Below are positions 34,629 through 43,414 of a DNA stretch of 64,000 bases, piece after piece. Numbering within the stretch: the stretch's first letter is position 1; each line of letters begins with the position of its first letter. Position numbers and translations under genes: made by a program. The stretch is from Proteobacteria bacterium ST_bin14 (GTDB lineage: Bacteria > Pseudomonadota > Alphaproteobacteria > Sphingomonadales > Sphingomonadaceae): positions 62,001-126,000 of the forward strand of contig MSXR01000017.1 of the NCBI GenBank assembly GCA_002083655.1, in the 5' to 3' direction. Under the pieces are notes generated by a model, which ran no database searches, was not told the origin of the DNA, and was given only the letters and a program-made list of their open reading frames with translations.

Positions 34629-35915
34629 TCAACCAGACGGGGTCCGTGCGGCACGCTCGTCCCGCCGCCGTTGCTGATCCAGCGTGCCTTGTTCAAACAA
34701 AAAGCCCGCAATATCAGGTTGGCCGGCCGCCCCGATCACGGTTTGCAAGATGATGAGCAGCGGCACCGCGAGCAACGCGCCCGGCGTGCCCCACACCCAG
34801 CCCCAGAAACTGAGTGAAATCAGGATCATGATCGGGCTGATCGTCAGCCTATGGCCCACGATTAACGGGGTGATTGCGTTTGCCTCAATCAAATGCGCGC
34901 CGATCAGGATGAAGGCCGGTACCATTGCCACCCAGATATCGCTGAACACCATCAACCCGCCCAGCGCGAGTAACAGCGCCGCGACGATCGGCCCGAAATA
35001 CGGCACATAATTGAGCAGCGCGGCAATCCCGCCCCACATCAGCGGGAACGGCATGCCCATAATCCACAGCGCAAACGCCACAAACAGCCCCAGCGACAGG
35101 TTGATGACGGTAATCGTTCCCAGATAGGATGACGTATCGTCAACGACATCCTGAATCACCCGCGCGGTGGCCATGGCGCCATCAAAGCTCGACCGGCTGG
35201 TGATGGTGCGCCGCCGCAGCCGGGTCCAGCCCGACAGGAAGAAAAAAACCACCAGCGCGCCAAAAAATATCTGGATAAACACCGTTGGCGCGGCACTGGC
35301 CACCAATTCGATCAATGATCGCGGCGGCACCCCGGTCGATTGCGCAACACTCGCCATTTTTTCCGCACCACCGGCCGCCAGCCGCATCGCGGTATCGTCG
35401 ACATATTTGTTCAAGCTGGAATACAGGTCGACCAGCGGCTTGATATTCATTTGAATCTGACCGATTTTTTCAGGCAACATGCGAAAAAACTGCGCGGCGG
35501 GCACAATGATCGCCGCCAGCGCGATGTTTGCCGCCGCCAGAAAAAACAGCACGCACAAAAGCGCCGCAACCGCCGCCGGCACACGTCGCCGCTCCAGCCA
35601 TTCGAGCACCGGCACCAGCGCCACCGCAATTACCAGTGCCGCCGTCACGGGCAAGAAAAACTCTGCCCCCGCCTTCAGCGCAAATGGCAATGCCAGCGCC
35701 AGCCCCATCCCGGCAATCAGCGTCAGCGACGCCAGCAGCCGATCCCGCCGCTGCGCCGCTACATCCGTCAGGCCAACCGCTGCGTCGCCCGCGATGCCGG
35801 GCACTGCCAGGCCAAGCGCGCCGACCGGCGGGCGCGGCGCCGTTGCTGCGCCAGCGCTGGGTACCGAAGGCGCATCATTATCGGGTTGTTCGATCGGGCC
35901 GGGCGTTTCTTCCAT
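34629..35915 (-). CDS. AI-2E family transporter (YdbT/PerM-type permease)
   Basis: A 428-residue inner-membrane protein. The first 60 residues are hydrophilic and Pro/Ala-rich, then come about eight hydrophobic segments in the AI-2E arrangement, with the conserved LNYVPYFGPIVAALLLALGG and FILIGAHLIEANAITPLIVG. Members export small molecules or ions; despite the name only a few move autoinducer-2. The extended C-terminus GRLTI-type helices end in a charged tail. It is a single gene between tRNA-Asp and glpK; the substrate is unknown. Confidence 0.87.
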   Translation of the reverse strand: MEETPGPIEQPDNDAPSVPSAGAATAPRPPVGALGLAVPGIAGDAAVGLTDVAAQRRDRLLASLTLIAGMGLALALPFALKAGAEFFLPVTAALVIAVALVPVLEWLERRRVPAAVAALLCVLFFLAAANIALAAIIVPAAQFFRMLPEKIGQIQMNIKPLVDLYSSLNKYVDDTAMRLAAGGAEKMASVAQSTGVPPRSLIELVASAAPTVFIQIFFGALVVFFFLSGWTRLRRRTITSRSSFDGAMATARVIQDVVDDTSSYLGTITVINLSLGLFVAFALWIMGMPFPLMWGGIAALLNYVPYFGPIVAALLLALGGLMVFSDIWVAMVPAFILIGAHLIEANAITPLIVGHRLTISPIMILISLSFWGWVWGTPGALLAVPLLIILQTVIGAAGQPDIAGFLFEQGTLDQQRRRDERAARTPSG

Positions 35916-35971
35916 GTTCCTACTCTAGCGGCATTCCACTCGCTTGTAATCCCGGCTAGCATCGCCCGACC

Positions 35972-37456
35972 ATGACAGACCTTATCCTTGTAATCGACGA
36001 GGGCACGACCTCAACCCGCGCCATGTTGTTCCGCCCTGATGGGCAGTGCATCGCCACCCAGGCGATGGAATTGACCCAGCATTACCCCCAACCCGGCTGG
36101 GTCGAACACGACGCCGCTGAAATCTGGGATCGCACGCTGGCGGTGAGCCGCGCGGTAATCGACCAAGCGGGCGGCGCGGCGCGCATTGCCGCCATCGGCA
36201 TCACCAACCAGCGAGAGACGGTGGTGTTCTGGGACAAGACAACCGGTGCGCCGCTCGCCCCTGCCATCGTCTGGCAAGACCGGCGCACCGCCGCGATCTG
36301 CCGTGACCTGAAAGAGGCGGGGCATGAGGATGCGGTTCAGGCCAAAACCGGGCTGCTGCTCGACCCCTATTTCAGCGGCAGCAAAATCGGCTGGGCAATG
36401 GCACACTGGCCGCAACTGGCCGCGGCGGGGGACCGGCTGGCGATTGGCACGGTGGAAAGCTGGCTCGTCTGGAAACTCACTGCCAATGAAAACCGGGGCG
36501 GCCTCCACATTACCGACGCCACCAACGCCAGCCGCACGGCGCTGATGGCGATTGGCAGTGGCGGGTGGGATGACGGGCTGATCGACCTGTTCGGCGTGCC
36601 CCGCGCCGCCCTGCCCGACATTGTCGACTGCGCCGGGCGCTTTGGCGAGACGACGCTGTTCGGCCCCGCCATCCCGATTTGCGGCATGGCGGGCGACCAG
36701 CAGGCGGCGACCATCGGCCAGTCCTGCCTTGCCCCCGGCCAGACCAAAGCGACGTTCGGCACCGGCGCCTTCATTCTGACCCAGGCGGGCCCGACCCCGC
36801 CCGTATCGCGCCACCGGCTGCTGTCGACCGTCGCGTGGCAACTGGGCGGCAAGCGCGCCTATGCGCTGGAGGGATCGGTGTTTGTCGCGGGCAGCCTGAT
36901 CAAATGGCTGCGCGATTCGATTGGGCTGATCGGCACCGCAGCGGAGACCGAGGCACTGGCGCGCAGCGTGGCCGATAATGGCGGCGTCTATCTGGTCCCA
37001 GCGCTATCCGGGCTGGGCGCGCCGTGGTGGCAGCCAGAGGCGCGCGCGAGCATATCCGGCCTCAGCTTCACCAACACCCGCGCGCACATCGTCCGCGCCG
37101 CACTAGAGGCGATGGCGCACCAGGCGCACGACCTGAAAACCGCCTTCGCAGCGGACGGCACCGACTGGCAGGCGCTGCGCATCGATGGCGGCATGGTCGC
37201 CAACAACTGGATGGCGCAGGACATGGCGGACATCCTTGGCATCACCGTAGAACGCCCCGCCTTCGCCGAAACGACCGCGCTGGGCGCAGCGATGCTGGCA
37301 GGCGTGGGCAGCGGGCTGTTCAGCGGGCTGGAGGAAGCAAGCGCCATGCGCGGCGCGGTGGAGGTGTTCGAACCGGGCATGGACCAAGGCACCCACATGA
37401 AGCGACTCGACGGATGGGCGGCAGCCGTAAAATCAGTGATTGAAACGGTCGATTAA
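35972..37456 (+). CDS. glpK: Glycerol kinase
   Basis: A 494-residue FGGY kinase that phosphorylates glycerol to sn-glycerol 3-phosphate. DEGTTSTRAMLFRPDGQ is the phosphate-1 motif; AIVWQDRRTAAICRDL and the glycerol-site GAPWWQPEARASISGLSF are typical, and GMAGDQQAATIGQSCL contains the catalytic aspartate. The length is normal. No glpF, glpD or glpR gene is adjacent, so it is an orphan copy. A strong hairpin lies 95 bp after the stop. Confidence 0.95.
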   Translation: MTDLILVIDEGTTSTRAMLFRPDGQCIATQAMELTQHYPQPGWVEHDAAEIWDRTLAVSRAVIDQAGGAARIAAIGITNQRETVVFWDKTTGAPLAPAIVWQDRRTAAICRDLKEAGHEDAVQAKTGLLLDPYFSGSKIGWAMAHWPQLAAAGDRLAIGTVESWLVWKLTANENRGGLHITDATNASRTALMAIGSGGWDDGLIDLFGVPRAALPDIVDCAGRFGETTLFGPAIPICGMAGDQQAATIGQSCLAPGQTKATFGTGAFILTQAGPTPPVSRHRLLSTVAWQLGGKRAYALEGSVFVAGSLIKWLRDSIGLIGTAAETEALARSVADNGGVYLVPALSGLGAPWWQPEARASISGLSFTNTRAHIVRAALEAMAHQAHDLKTAFAADGTDWQALRIDGGMVANNWMAQDMADILGITVERPAFAETTALGAAMLAGVGSGLFSGLEEASAMRGAVEVFEPGMDQGTHMKRLDGWAAAVKSVIETVD

Positions 37457-37550
37457 GCCATGAACATTGCAAATCGTCCCAACTAACTGGCCATAAAGCC
37501 CAATTTAATGGCATTATATATACATATCGTCCAGATTTCGACATCCAATG

Positions 37551-37577
37551 GCGCCGCCGAAATGGTTTCGGCGGCGC
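37551..37577. terminator. Strong stem-loop between glpK and YHS gene
   Basis: GCGCCGCCGAAA pairs perfectly with TTTCGGCGGCGC over 12 bp around the loop TGG. It lies 17 bp before the YHS start codon, so it could either end glpK transcription or be a 5' leader hairpin of the YHS gene. There is no T tract. Confidence 0.5.
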
Positions 37578-37594
37578 TATGAAAGACGCTCGAA

Positions 37595-38014
37595 ATGACC
37601 AACCCTGCCCTCAATCTCTCGACCGGCCTGATAACCACCGGCTTCCCCCTTGCCCTACGCGGCTATGACGCTGTCAGCTATACGCAAGGGTCTGCACCGG
37701 TTGCCGGTTCGGCCAAGTTCGCCGTCGTCGAAGGCGAAGCGACCTATTACTTCACAAGCCAGGCCAACGCCGATCTGTTTTCGGCCAATCCCCGCAAATA
37801 TTTGCCAAGCTTTGGCGGTTTCTGCGCATATGGCGTATCGGTCGGAAAGAAGTTCGACGGCGATCCTCAAATGTTTGCGATCGTCGATGGCCGCCTGCAT
37901 CTAAATCTAAACGCAGATATCCAGGCTGCCTTCCTCGCTGACGTTGGCGGCACGATCGCCAAGGCCGATAAAGCGTGGACCGACATTGCTGAAAAGGATG
38001 CCACAACGTTGTGA
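37595..38014 (+). CDS. YHS domain protein
   Basis: A 139-residue cytoplasmic protein whose core ALRGYDAVSYTQGS, YYFTSQANADLFSANPRKYL and PSFGGFCAYGVSVGKKFDGD is the YHS fold seen in putative metal-binding or chaperone proteins. The single cysteine is in GGFCAYG; the usual metal-binding role is therefore not assured. No signal peptide is present. A perfect hairpin follows the gene, and an AraC-type regulator gene comes next. Confidence 0.8.
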   Translation: MTNPALNLSTGLITTGFPLALRGYDAVSYTQGSAPVAGSAKFAVVEGEATYYFTSQANADLFSANPRKYLPSFGGFCAYGVSVGKKFDGDPQMFAIVDGRLHLNLNADIQAAFLADVGGTIAKADKAWTDIAEKDATTL

Positions 38015-38020
38015 AGTCTC

Positions 38021-38053
38021 GAACTGGGCGGCGCTGTCAACGCCGCCCAGTTC
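38021..38053. terminator. Perfect 13-bp hairpin after the YHS gene
   Basis: GAACTGGGCGGCG at 38021-38033 and its exact reverse complement at 38041-38053 enclose the loop CTGTCAA. It starts 7 bp after the stop codon. It lacks a T tract but is strong enough to act as a terminator or RNA-protecting stem. Confidence 0.65.
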
Positions 38054-38089
38054 GCGCTATATCCGCATTACTTGAGGAGACCTGCCGGC

Positions 38090-39022
38090 ATGGACGTTCT
38101 CAGCGACATTCTCGATACGGTCGAGTTGCGCGCCGCGTTGTATTTCTCCACTGATTTTCGCCCGCCCTTCGGCATCCAAGTGCCTGGTTTTGAGCGGGCG
38201 GCGCGGTTTCATATGGTGGTGCAGGGCGAATGCCATGTCACGCTTGGCGACGGCAGCAGCATCAAGTTGATGCCAGGCGATCTCGTGCTGGTGCCCAATG
38301 GAAGCGCGCATTTATTGTCCAGCGACCGCGAACATGAGGGAGTACCGCTTGAAGATGCCTTTGCGGCTTCGGGATTTAGCGGCAAGGGGCCCTTTTTGCT
38401 GGGCTACGGCCCCGAAAGTTCAGGCTGCAAGATGGTGTGCGGCCATTTCAATTTCGCGCAAGGGGCAGACCATCCGCTGCTCCATGCCGTGCCCAACCTG
38501 CTGCATATCACCGCCGCCGACCGTGCCGAGCGACCGATGCTGGACGATATCGTTCGGCTGATCGTGCGGCGCATGTTTTCAGGCGATGTAGGCATGACGG
38601 CATCCGTCAGCCGCTTGTCCGAAGTATTGTTTATTGAGGTCATGCGCGCCGGCATTGCCCAGGCTCCCGATCTTGGCCGATTGATGAACGCTGTGACCGA
38701 TCCGCATATCGGCCATGCGCTCTCGCTGATCCATGCTGATGTCGCGCGGCACGGGACGGTCGACAGCCTTGCGACCGCTGTCGCCATGTCGCGAAGCCGG
38801 TTTGCGGAGCGATTTCGTGAACTCGTTGGCGTGGCCCCGATGGCCTATCTTGCCGAATGGCGCTTGCAACGCGCGTTACGGCTGATCAGCGGCAGTGCGG
38901 TGCCGGTAAAAGTCGTTGCGACTCAGGTCGGCTTTCAATCCGCCGCCGCCTTCACCCGCGCCTTTACCGAACGCTTCGGCAGCCCGCCAAGCCGCCTGAT
39001 GCGAGACTATGCCGCCTCATGA
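38090..39022 (+). CDS. AraC family transcriptional regulator with cupin-type sensor
   Basis: A 310-residue regulator. The N-terminal cupin half (about residues 5-190) has FHMVVQGECHVTLGDG, KLMPGDLVLVPNGSAHLL, typical of the AraC-binding cupin family (Cupin_6). The C-terminal AraC-type double helix-turn-helix spans about 205-305: HGTVDSLATAVAMSRSRFAE and, for the second, VKVVATQVGFQSAAAFTRAF followed by TERFGSPPSRL. GAGGAG lies 11 bp before the ATG. It could control the YHS gene upstream or the ferritin/cytochrome pair downstream. Confidence 0.9.
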   Translation: MDVLSDILDTVELRAALYFSTDFRPPFGIQVPGFERAARFHMVVQGECHVTLGDGSSIKLMPGDLVLVPNGSAHLLSSDREHEGVPLEDAFAASGFSGKGPFLLGYGPESSGCKMVCGHFNFAQGADHPLLHAVPNLLHITAADRAERPMLDDIVRLIVRRMFSGDVGMTASVSRLSEVLFIEVMRAGIAQAPDLGRLMNAVTDPHIGHALSLIHADVARHGTVDSLATAVAMSRSRFAERFRELVGVAPMAYLAEWRLQRALRLISGSAVPVKVVATQVGFQSAAAFTRAFTERFGSPPSRLMRDYAAS

Positions 39023-39175
39023 CGACTCCCATCGTCCAATAATCATTACCCAGACGCTCAATTTGCACCCCGCGAATTGCCTTCACCTCAACCCCATGAC
39101 CTCATGCTGCAAGCCCCTGGTGCTTTGCGCCAGGGTGGCCTGTGCGTCTGTTCCGTCCCCTAAAGGAGAAACCCG

Positions 39176-39775
39176 ATGACCGTCGTCACCCCCGATACCG
39201 ATCTGATCAATCCCCGCCGCGATTTTCTGCGGACAGCGGGCATCGCCACTGCGGGTATGACCGCGCTTGCGTTTCTGAACGCCCCTGCCACCGCCGCTGC
39301 CGTTAAGCGCCAGGCAAAGGCTGCCGGGGGCGGTGATGTGGGCATTTTGCAGGGCGCGCTCGCCTTGGAACATGAAGGCATCGCTGCGTACATGATCGCG
39401 GGCGGCAGCGGCTTGTTGACGCCCGGCACGCTGAAAGTTGCCTTGGTATTTCTTGGCCATCACAAGGGCCACCGTGATTCGCTGGCAAATTTGATTGTTA
39501 AGGCAGGCGGTAAGCCCGTCGAGCCCAAAACCGATGCCGAATATGTTAAGGAGCTTAACCTTGGCGCGCTTAAAACCGAGGGTGACGTCGTCAAACTGGC
39601 GGCTGGCCTCGAACAGGGTGCGACCAACGCCTATGTCGGTCAGGTCGCGGCGTTGAAGGACCGATCAACGGCGACGTTGTTCGCGCAGCTTTCCACCGAC
39701 GAAGCCGTGCATTGGGCGGTGCTCAATGGCGCGCTCGGCAACACCGTTCCTGCCGCCGCCTACCTGTTCGGCTGA
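39176..39775 (+). CDS. Tat-exported ferritin-like protein
   Basis: A 199-residue protein with a twin-arginine signal (NPRRDFLRTAGIATAGMTAL, then cleavage near residue 41). The mature protein is a four-helix bundle with E/H residues in ALALEHEGIAAYMIAG, FLGHHKGHRDSLANLI, GLEQGATNAYVGQ and LSTDEAVHWAVLNGAL, fitting a ferritin-like di-iron domain (DUF4439/Ferritin_2). Export by Tat implies that it folds with metal before reaching the periplasm. A c-type cytochrome gene follows after 6 bp. Its substrate, or iron-storage or redox role, is not known. Confidence 0.8.
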   Translation: MTVVTPDTDLINPRRDFLRTAGIATAGMTALAFLNAPATAAAVKRQAKAAGGGDVGILQGALALEHEGIAAYMIAGGSGLLTPGTLKVALVFLGHHKGHRDSLANLIVKAGGKPVEPKTDAEYVKELNLGALKTEGDVVKLAAGLEQGATNAYVGQVAALKDRSTATLFAQLSTDEAVHWAVLNGALGNTVPAAAYLFG

Positions 39776-39781
39776 TTGACG

Positions 39782-40159
39782 ATGCGCCGCATTTCGCTTT
39801 GCATGGGCATATTGATGCTCGGGACGGGGGGCCTTGCCGCAGCCCAAGCACCCGCTGACGGCCAGGCCCTGTATCAGGCGAAATGCGGCGGTTGTCACTC
39901 GCTGGACGCCAACCGCATCGGCCCCGCGCATCGCGGAGTCGTTGGTCGGCGGATAGCGACCGCACCCGGCTATTCCTTTTCGCCCGCAATCAAAAAGCTT
40001 GCAGGCGTATGGACCCCGGCCCGGCTGGATAGTTGGCTGCAAAACCCCCAAAAATTTGCACCGGGCAGTAAAATGTATCTGATGGTACCGGATGCAGACA
40101 AGCGGGCGTTGATTATCGGGTATCTAGCGTCGCTATCACCGTCGCCGCCGAAACGCTGA
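39782..40159 (+). CDS. Periplasmic c-type cytochrome
   Basis: A 125-residue monohaem cytochrome c of class I. A signal peptide of about 22 residues (ISLCMGILMLGTGGLAAAQA) precedes CGGCHSLD with the haem-binding CxxCH, and KMYLMVPD near residue 102 carries the methionine ligand. The GPAHRGVVGRRIATAPGYSF region resembles soluble cytochrome c2 types. It follows the Tat ferritin-like gene by 6 bp and would shuttle electrons in the periplasm, perhaps for it. The start is ATG 39782; a TTG two codons earlier is less likely. Confidence 0.88.
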   Translation: MRRISLCMGILMLGTGGLAAAQAPADGQALYQAKCGGCHSLDANRIGPAHRGVVGRRIATAPGYSFSPAIKKLAGVWTPARLDSWLQNPQKFAPGSKMYLMVPDADKRALIIGYLASLSPSPPKR

Positions 40160-40181
40160 TCTACGCCTGCCAACCCTTCGC

Positions 40182-40448
40182 TCAGGCCGCCACCCCCACC
40201 CGATCCACAAACAACACCTTCAAATCCTTCTTCAAAATCTTCCCGTTTGCGTTCCTCGGCAGCGTTTCTTCCACAAACCGGATCGCCACCGGCGTCTTGA
40301 AGATCGCCAGGCGCGCCTTCACCCAGGCTTGCAGCTCGGCCTCGGTCGCTTCCATCCCCGGGGCCAGATGCACCACGGCGGCGGGTTCTTCGCCCAGCGT
40401 GCGGTGGGGGATGCCGATCAGCGCGCAATCGGTAAAAGCGGCGGGGTG
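40182..40448 (-). pseudogene. Duplicated 3' end of the acyl-CoA synthetase gene (fragment)
   Basis: The minus-strand reading TDCALIGIPHRTLGEEPAAV through to GKILKKDLKVLFVDRVGVAA is nearly identical to the last 88 residues of the synthetase at 43537-45345. It differs by one extra codon near its start (AAF for AV) and one E-to-V change. Similarity stops exactly at the stop codon on one side and at about 40448 on the other. Upstream the frame continues to 40697 but reads as unrelated sequence. It lies in the same orientation as the intact gene, giving a direct repeat on both sides of a 3.1-kb module. The 302-bp gap 40449-40750 holds no other gene. Confidence 0.85.
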
Positions 40449-40750
40449 GCGGTGGTCAAGCCGTGCCGGGCGATGCGCGTCTGGATTGATCCGTCGCACC
40501 TTTAGCCCCTCGCTGCGTTGCTGATCACGGCATGTGGAGCGCGCGCGCCCAAGCCCGCTTCTGCCCGCACCCCGAAGAAATCTGTGCGGGCCGCCTTGGC
40601 TCGTTTCGTCAGCGCAGCATTCCATCCAAAAAACCGCTTGCCGTCGTCGCGTAATCGCCAGAATATAGGGTTTATGTAACAAAAAATGCTCTTTCATGTG
40701 CTGTATTGTACTTAACTAGCTGCGAGCGGACGTTAAATAAGGGGGATCCG

Positions 40751-41401
40751 ATGAATTTGTGGTCTATTGCCCGAGTCGGGCTGCCGTCGGTGCTCGCGGT
40801 TGCGATGCTTGCATTCGCTGCTGAACGCGCCACCCACGCTGCGGATCACTTTGATCCGCCGCTGCGGGTCGGCAGCGACACGAGTACAGCAGGACTCGAT
40901 GTCGCTGCAGATATTGCCGATCTCTATGCCTTCCACGACGCGAACAATGTCTATCTGGCAGTCGGCTTCGGCGGTCCTTCGGCCACAACCCTTCCGGGTT
41001 TTTACGATCGGGATGTGCTGTACACAATCAATGTATCGAACACCGGATCGCGCACCGATACGGAGTTTCCGATCGAAATCCGGTTCGGTCGCGACGGGGC
41101 TAATCCTGGCGTGGAAGTGCGCAATCTTCCCGGCAATACGATTGTTCAGGGTGCTGTCGAGCGTAACCTTACGGCTGCCAATGGCATCGTGGTGCGCGCG
41201 GGTCTTTTTGACGACCCCTTCTTCTTCGACCCGCAGGGACTGCGTGAAACGCGCGCAACCGGCAATTTAGCGTTCAACAATATGCGCAACCGGTTTGGCG
41301 GCCTGAACTCAACCTTTGTCATCATATCGATACCGCGCTTGCTCATTGATCGGGGTCAGCCGCTGGACATTTGGTCGACATCTGCTCGGATCAGGAGTTA
41401 A
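40751..41401 (+). CDS. DUF4331-type exported protein, N-terminal half only
   Basis: A 216-residue protein from an ATG with AAGGGGGATCCG upstream and a signal peptide ending near AERATHA. The mature chain follows the N-terminal order of DUF4331: ADHFDPPLRV, DIADLYAFHDANNVY, FYDRDVLYTINVSNTGS, RFGRDGANPG, LFDDPFFFDPQGLRETRATG and finally LDIWSTSARIRS, then stops. In the usual one-chain DUF4331 proteins (about 450 residues) further blocks follow at that point. They are found instead in the next gene. DUF4331 proteins are exported and of unknown function; a periplasmic beta-rich carrier or enzyme is probable. Confidence 0.8.
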   Translation: MNLWSIARVGLPSVLAVAMLAFAAERATHAADHFDPPLRVGSDTSTAGLDVAADIADLYAFHDANNVYLAVGFGGPSATTLPGFYDRDVLYTINVSNTGSRTDTEFPIEIRFGRDGANPGVEVRNLPGNTIVQGAVERNLTAANGIVVRAGLFDDPFFFDPQGLRETRATGNLAFNNMRNRFGGLNSTFVIISIPRLLIDRGQPLDIWSTSARIRS

Positions 41402-41405
41402 CATC

Positions 41406-42122
41406 ATGGTCAGAACCACTCGCGCATTGACGCTCGCGTCTACCCTAGCATTGTCGGTCGGTTTGGCCGCCTGCGGCGAAAACAATAACGGTAGCGGCCA
41501 AGTCATGCTGCCGATTGTCGCAGCGCCAGCCCCGACACCCACGCCGACCCCGACACCCACGCCGACGCCAGCAGCGTTGAACGTTGCACCCTGCCTGAAC
41601 CAGGTCGTGTCGCAGGGCCGTACCGTTGCCAATCTTGTGGTGCCCGATGTGATCCGGCTCGATTTAGCGCAACCGGCCGGCTTTCCAAATGGCCGCCGAT
41701 ATTTAGACCCGGTCGTCGACGTGACGCTGGCAGTGGCTCTGCTTGATCTGAGGGTTCATTCGGCCGGCACTCTTGCGTCGCTTCCCTTAAACCCCAACGG
41801 CGTCGATCAGCCGCTGCCCACGACCTTTCCTTTCTTGGCACCGCCGCTCGGCACGCCGCCGACGTCTGGCGGTGCTGGCAGCAACTTCAACTTCCGCACC
41901 GATTCGGCTTCAGCCTATGTGCGGGTTGACCGCGCTGGAATGCCAGCCGTTTCGACCGCGCTGATTTTCCCGGCTCCATCCAAAAACGAATATAACGACG
42001 ACAATCCTGCGGTGGACGCGACGGGCAAATGGGTGGCCGGTATAACCGAACAGCTGGTATTCTATCACACCGCGCTCGCGGATGATTTTCGGCGGCTTGG
42101 TCTGACCCCGTGCGCAATTTAA
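41406..42122 (+). CDS. Lipoprotein with the remaining DUF4331 blocks in swapped order
   Basis: A 238-residue lipoprotein; the start at 41406, 4 bp after the preceding stop, gives the lipobox LSVGLAACG. A Pro-Thr repeat linker (PTPTPTPTPTPTP, encoded by near-repeats of about 12 bp) comes next. The mature domain has VVPDVIRLDLAQPAGFPNGR and FPFLAPP (blocks that are last in full-length DUF4331), and after a Gly-rich linker RVDRAGMPAVSTALIF and KNEYNDDNP (blocks that come first). So the order is reversed relative to the single-chain form as I know it. The two genes presumably give one complex anchored to the membrane. Confidence in the domain claim is moderate. Confidence 0.72.
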   Translation: MVRTTRALTLASTLALSVGLAACGENNNGSGQVMLPIVAAPAPTPTPTPTPTPTPAALNVAPCLNQVVSQGRTVANLVVPDVIRLDLAQPAGFPNGRRYLDPVVDVTLAVALLDLRVHSAGTLASLPLNPNGVDQPLPTTFPFLAPPLGTPPTSGGAGSNFNFRTDSASAYVRVDRAGMPAVSTALIFPAPSKNEYNDDNPAVDATGKWVAGITEQLVFYHTALADDFRRLGLTPCAI

Positions 42123-42142
42123 TGCGGGGCAACGCATAAGAA

Positions 42143-43414
42143 ATGACACCTGCTGGATTGCGCGCCGAAAGGTGGGCGTGGCGAGCAGTGGCCGTTATCG
42201 CGGTCGCGCTCGCTGCGCTCTTGGCTATCGAGCAGTGGCAGAGCGGCCCTGCCCAACCCGTTCAGCGGGAACGTTCGCCTGTTGCCTTGACTGGTATCGC
42301 CAGTAGTTATTCAGAAACGTTGGCGCGAACGGATCTCGTCATCGCCAATGCGGAGACACAAGCCAAAGCGGGCAGTGACCAGTGGCTGCTCCACGAAAAC
42401 GTGGCAAGAAACTATTTCGAACGCGCGCGCCTTTCGGGCAACTACAATGATTATGCAGCGGCCGATACCGCGCTCAAGCGTGCGTTTGCGGTCGCCGCGC
42501 CCGGCACCGGGCCGCATCTCGTCCGCGCCCAACTTGATTTCGGCATGCACAGATTGGCTGAGGCCGAACGCTATTTGAAGATAATCGATGGCTACGCAAT
42601 CCCATCGCTTCCGGATGAACGGGCCGAGATTACGGGGATGCGCGGCGACATTGCCTTTTATCGCGGCGATCTGAAGACGGCACTCAACCTCTATGAAGAA
42701 GCCGACCGGACATCGCCCGGCACCGCCACGTTTCGGCGCGCCGTCTATGCGATGAAGACCGGCGATTTTGAGCGTGCCGAGATCTACTTCGACCAATCGG
42801 AACGGGAGGCGCGGTTGCCGCCGCCCCAGTTGCGCGCCTTTATTGAACTGCAGCGGGGGATACTGGACCTTGAGCGCAGCCGCCTCGAACAGGCCATGGC
42901 CCATTTCCACCGCGCTGACGGCATTTTTCCCGGTAATTGGCTCATCGAAGAACACATCGCTGAGGTGTTGACGCTGCAGGGTAAACTCCCCGAGGCTGAG
43001 CGTCGATATCGCGATATCGTCCGACGGACAGGGCATCCCGAATTCATGGATGCGCTTGCCAGCTTACTGTCCAGCCAAGGCCGGACCGAAGAAGCGCGCC
43101 GTCTGACGGACCAGGCCTGGGTCGCTTGGCAGAAACGCATTACCCTGTTTCCCGAGGCATCCTATGGCCATGCTATTGATCACTGCATCGGCAAGCGCGA
43201 CTGGCCCTGTGCGGTTAGGCTTGCAACTCGAAATCATGCGGCCCGACCCTATGGGGATGCCAAGATTGCGCTGGCGAAAGCACTGCTTGGCAGCGGTAAG
43301 ATAAAGGAGGCTGAAACCCTTATCGAAGCGGTAAGGCGCACACCTTGGCGTACGGCCGACCTGCTAAGCGTTACTAAAGAGATCGAACTGAAGCGCCGAG
43401 CGGCAAGCAACTGA
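42143..43414 (+). CDS. TPR-repeat protein, membrane anchored
   Basis: A 423-residue protein with one N-terminal membrane segment (about residues 13-29) and then roughly six to eight helical repeats, e.g. YAAADTALKRAFAVAAP, AEAERYLKIIDGYAIPS, DLKTALNLYEEADRTSPGTA and LPEAERRYRDIVRRTGHPEF. It is third in the cluster, 20 bp after the DUF4331-like lipoprotein, and probably a scaffold or assembly factor in the periplasm. Similar TPR genes occur next to DUF4331 genes in other bacteria as far as I recall. A 122-bp gap separates it from the convergent synthetase gene. Confidence 0.8.
   Translation: MTPAGLRAERWAWRAVAVIAVALAALLAIEQWQSGPAQPVQRERSPVALTGIASSYSETLARTDLVIANAETQAKAGSDQWLLHENVARNYFERARLSGNYNDYAAADTALKRAFAVAAPGTGPHLVRAQLDFGMHRLAEAERYLKIIDGYAIPSLPDERAEITGMRGDIAFYRGDLKTALNLYEEADRTSPGTATFRRAVYAMKTGDFERAEIYFDQSEREARLPPPQLRAFIELQRGILDLERSRLEQAMAHFHRADGIFPGNWLIEEHIAEVLTLQGKLPEAERRYRDIVRRTGHPEFMDALASLLSSQGRTEEARRLTDQAWVAWQKRITLFPEASYGHAIDHCIGKRDWPCAVRLATRNHAARPYGDAKIALAKALLGSGKIKEAETLIEAVRRTPWRTADLLSVTKEIELKRRAASN

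Noticed and set aside
40449..40697. Upstream continuation of the synthetase fragment as a 171-codon frame
   Set aside because: Before the duplicated segment the sequence reads as unrelated arginine-rich text with no adenylate-forming motif, so it is chance open frame, not a short gene.
41520..41577. Tandem repeat of about 12 bp (ACACCCACGCCG-like) that might suggest a CRISPR or VNTR locus
   Set aside because: It encodes the in-frame PTPTPT linker of a lipoprotein; no spacers and no cas genes are present.
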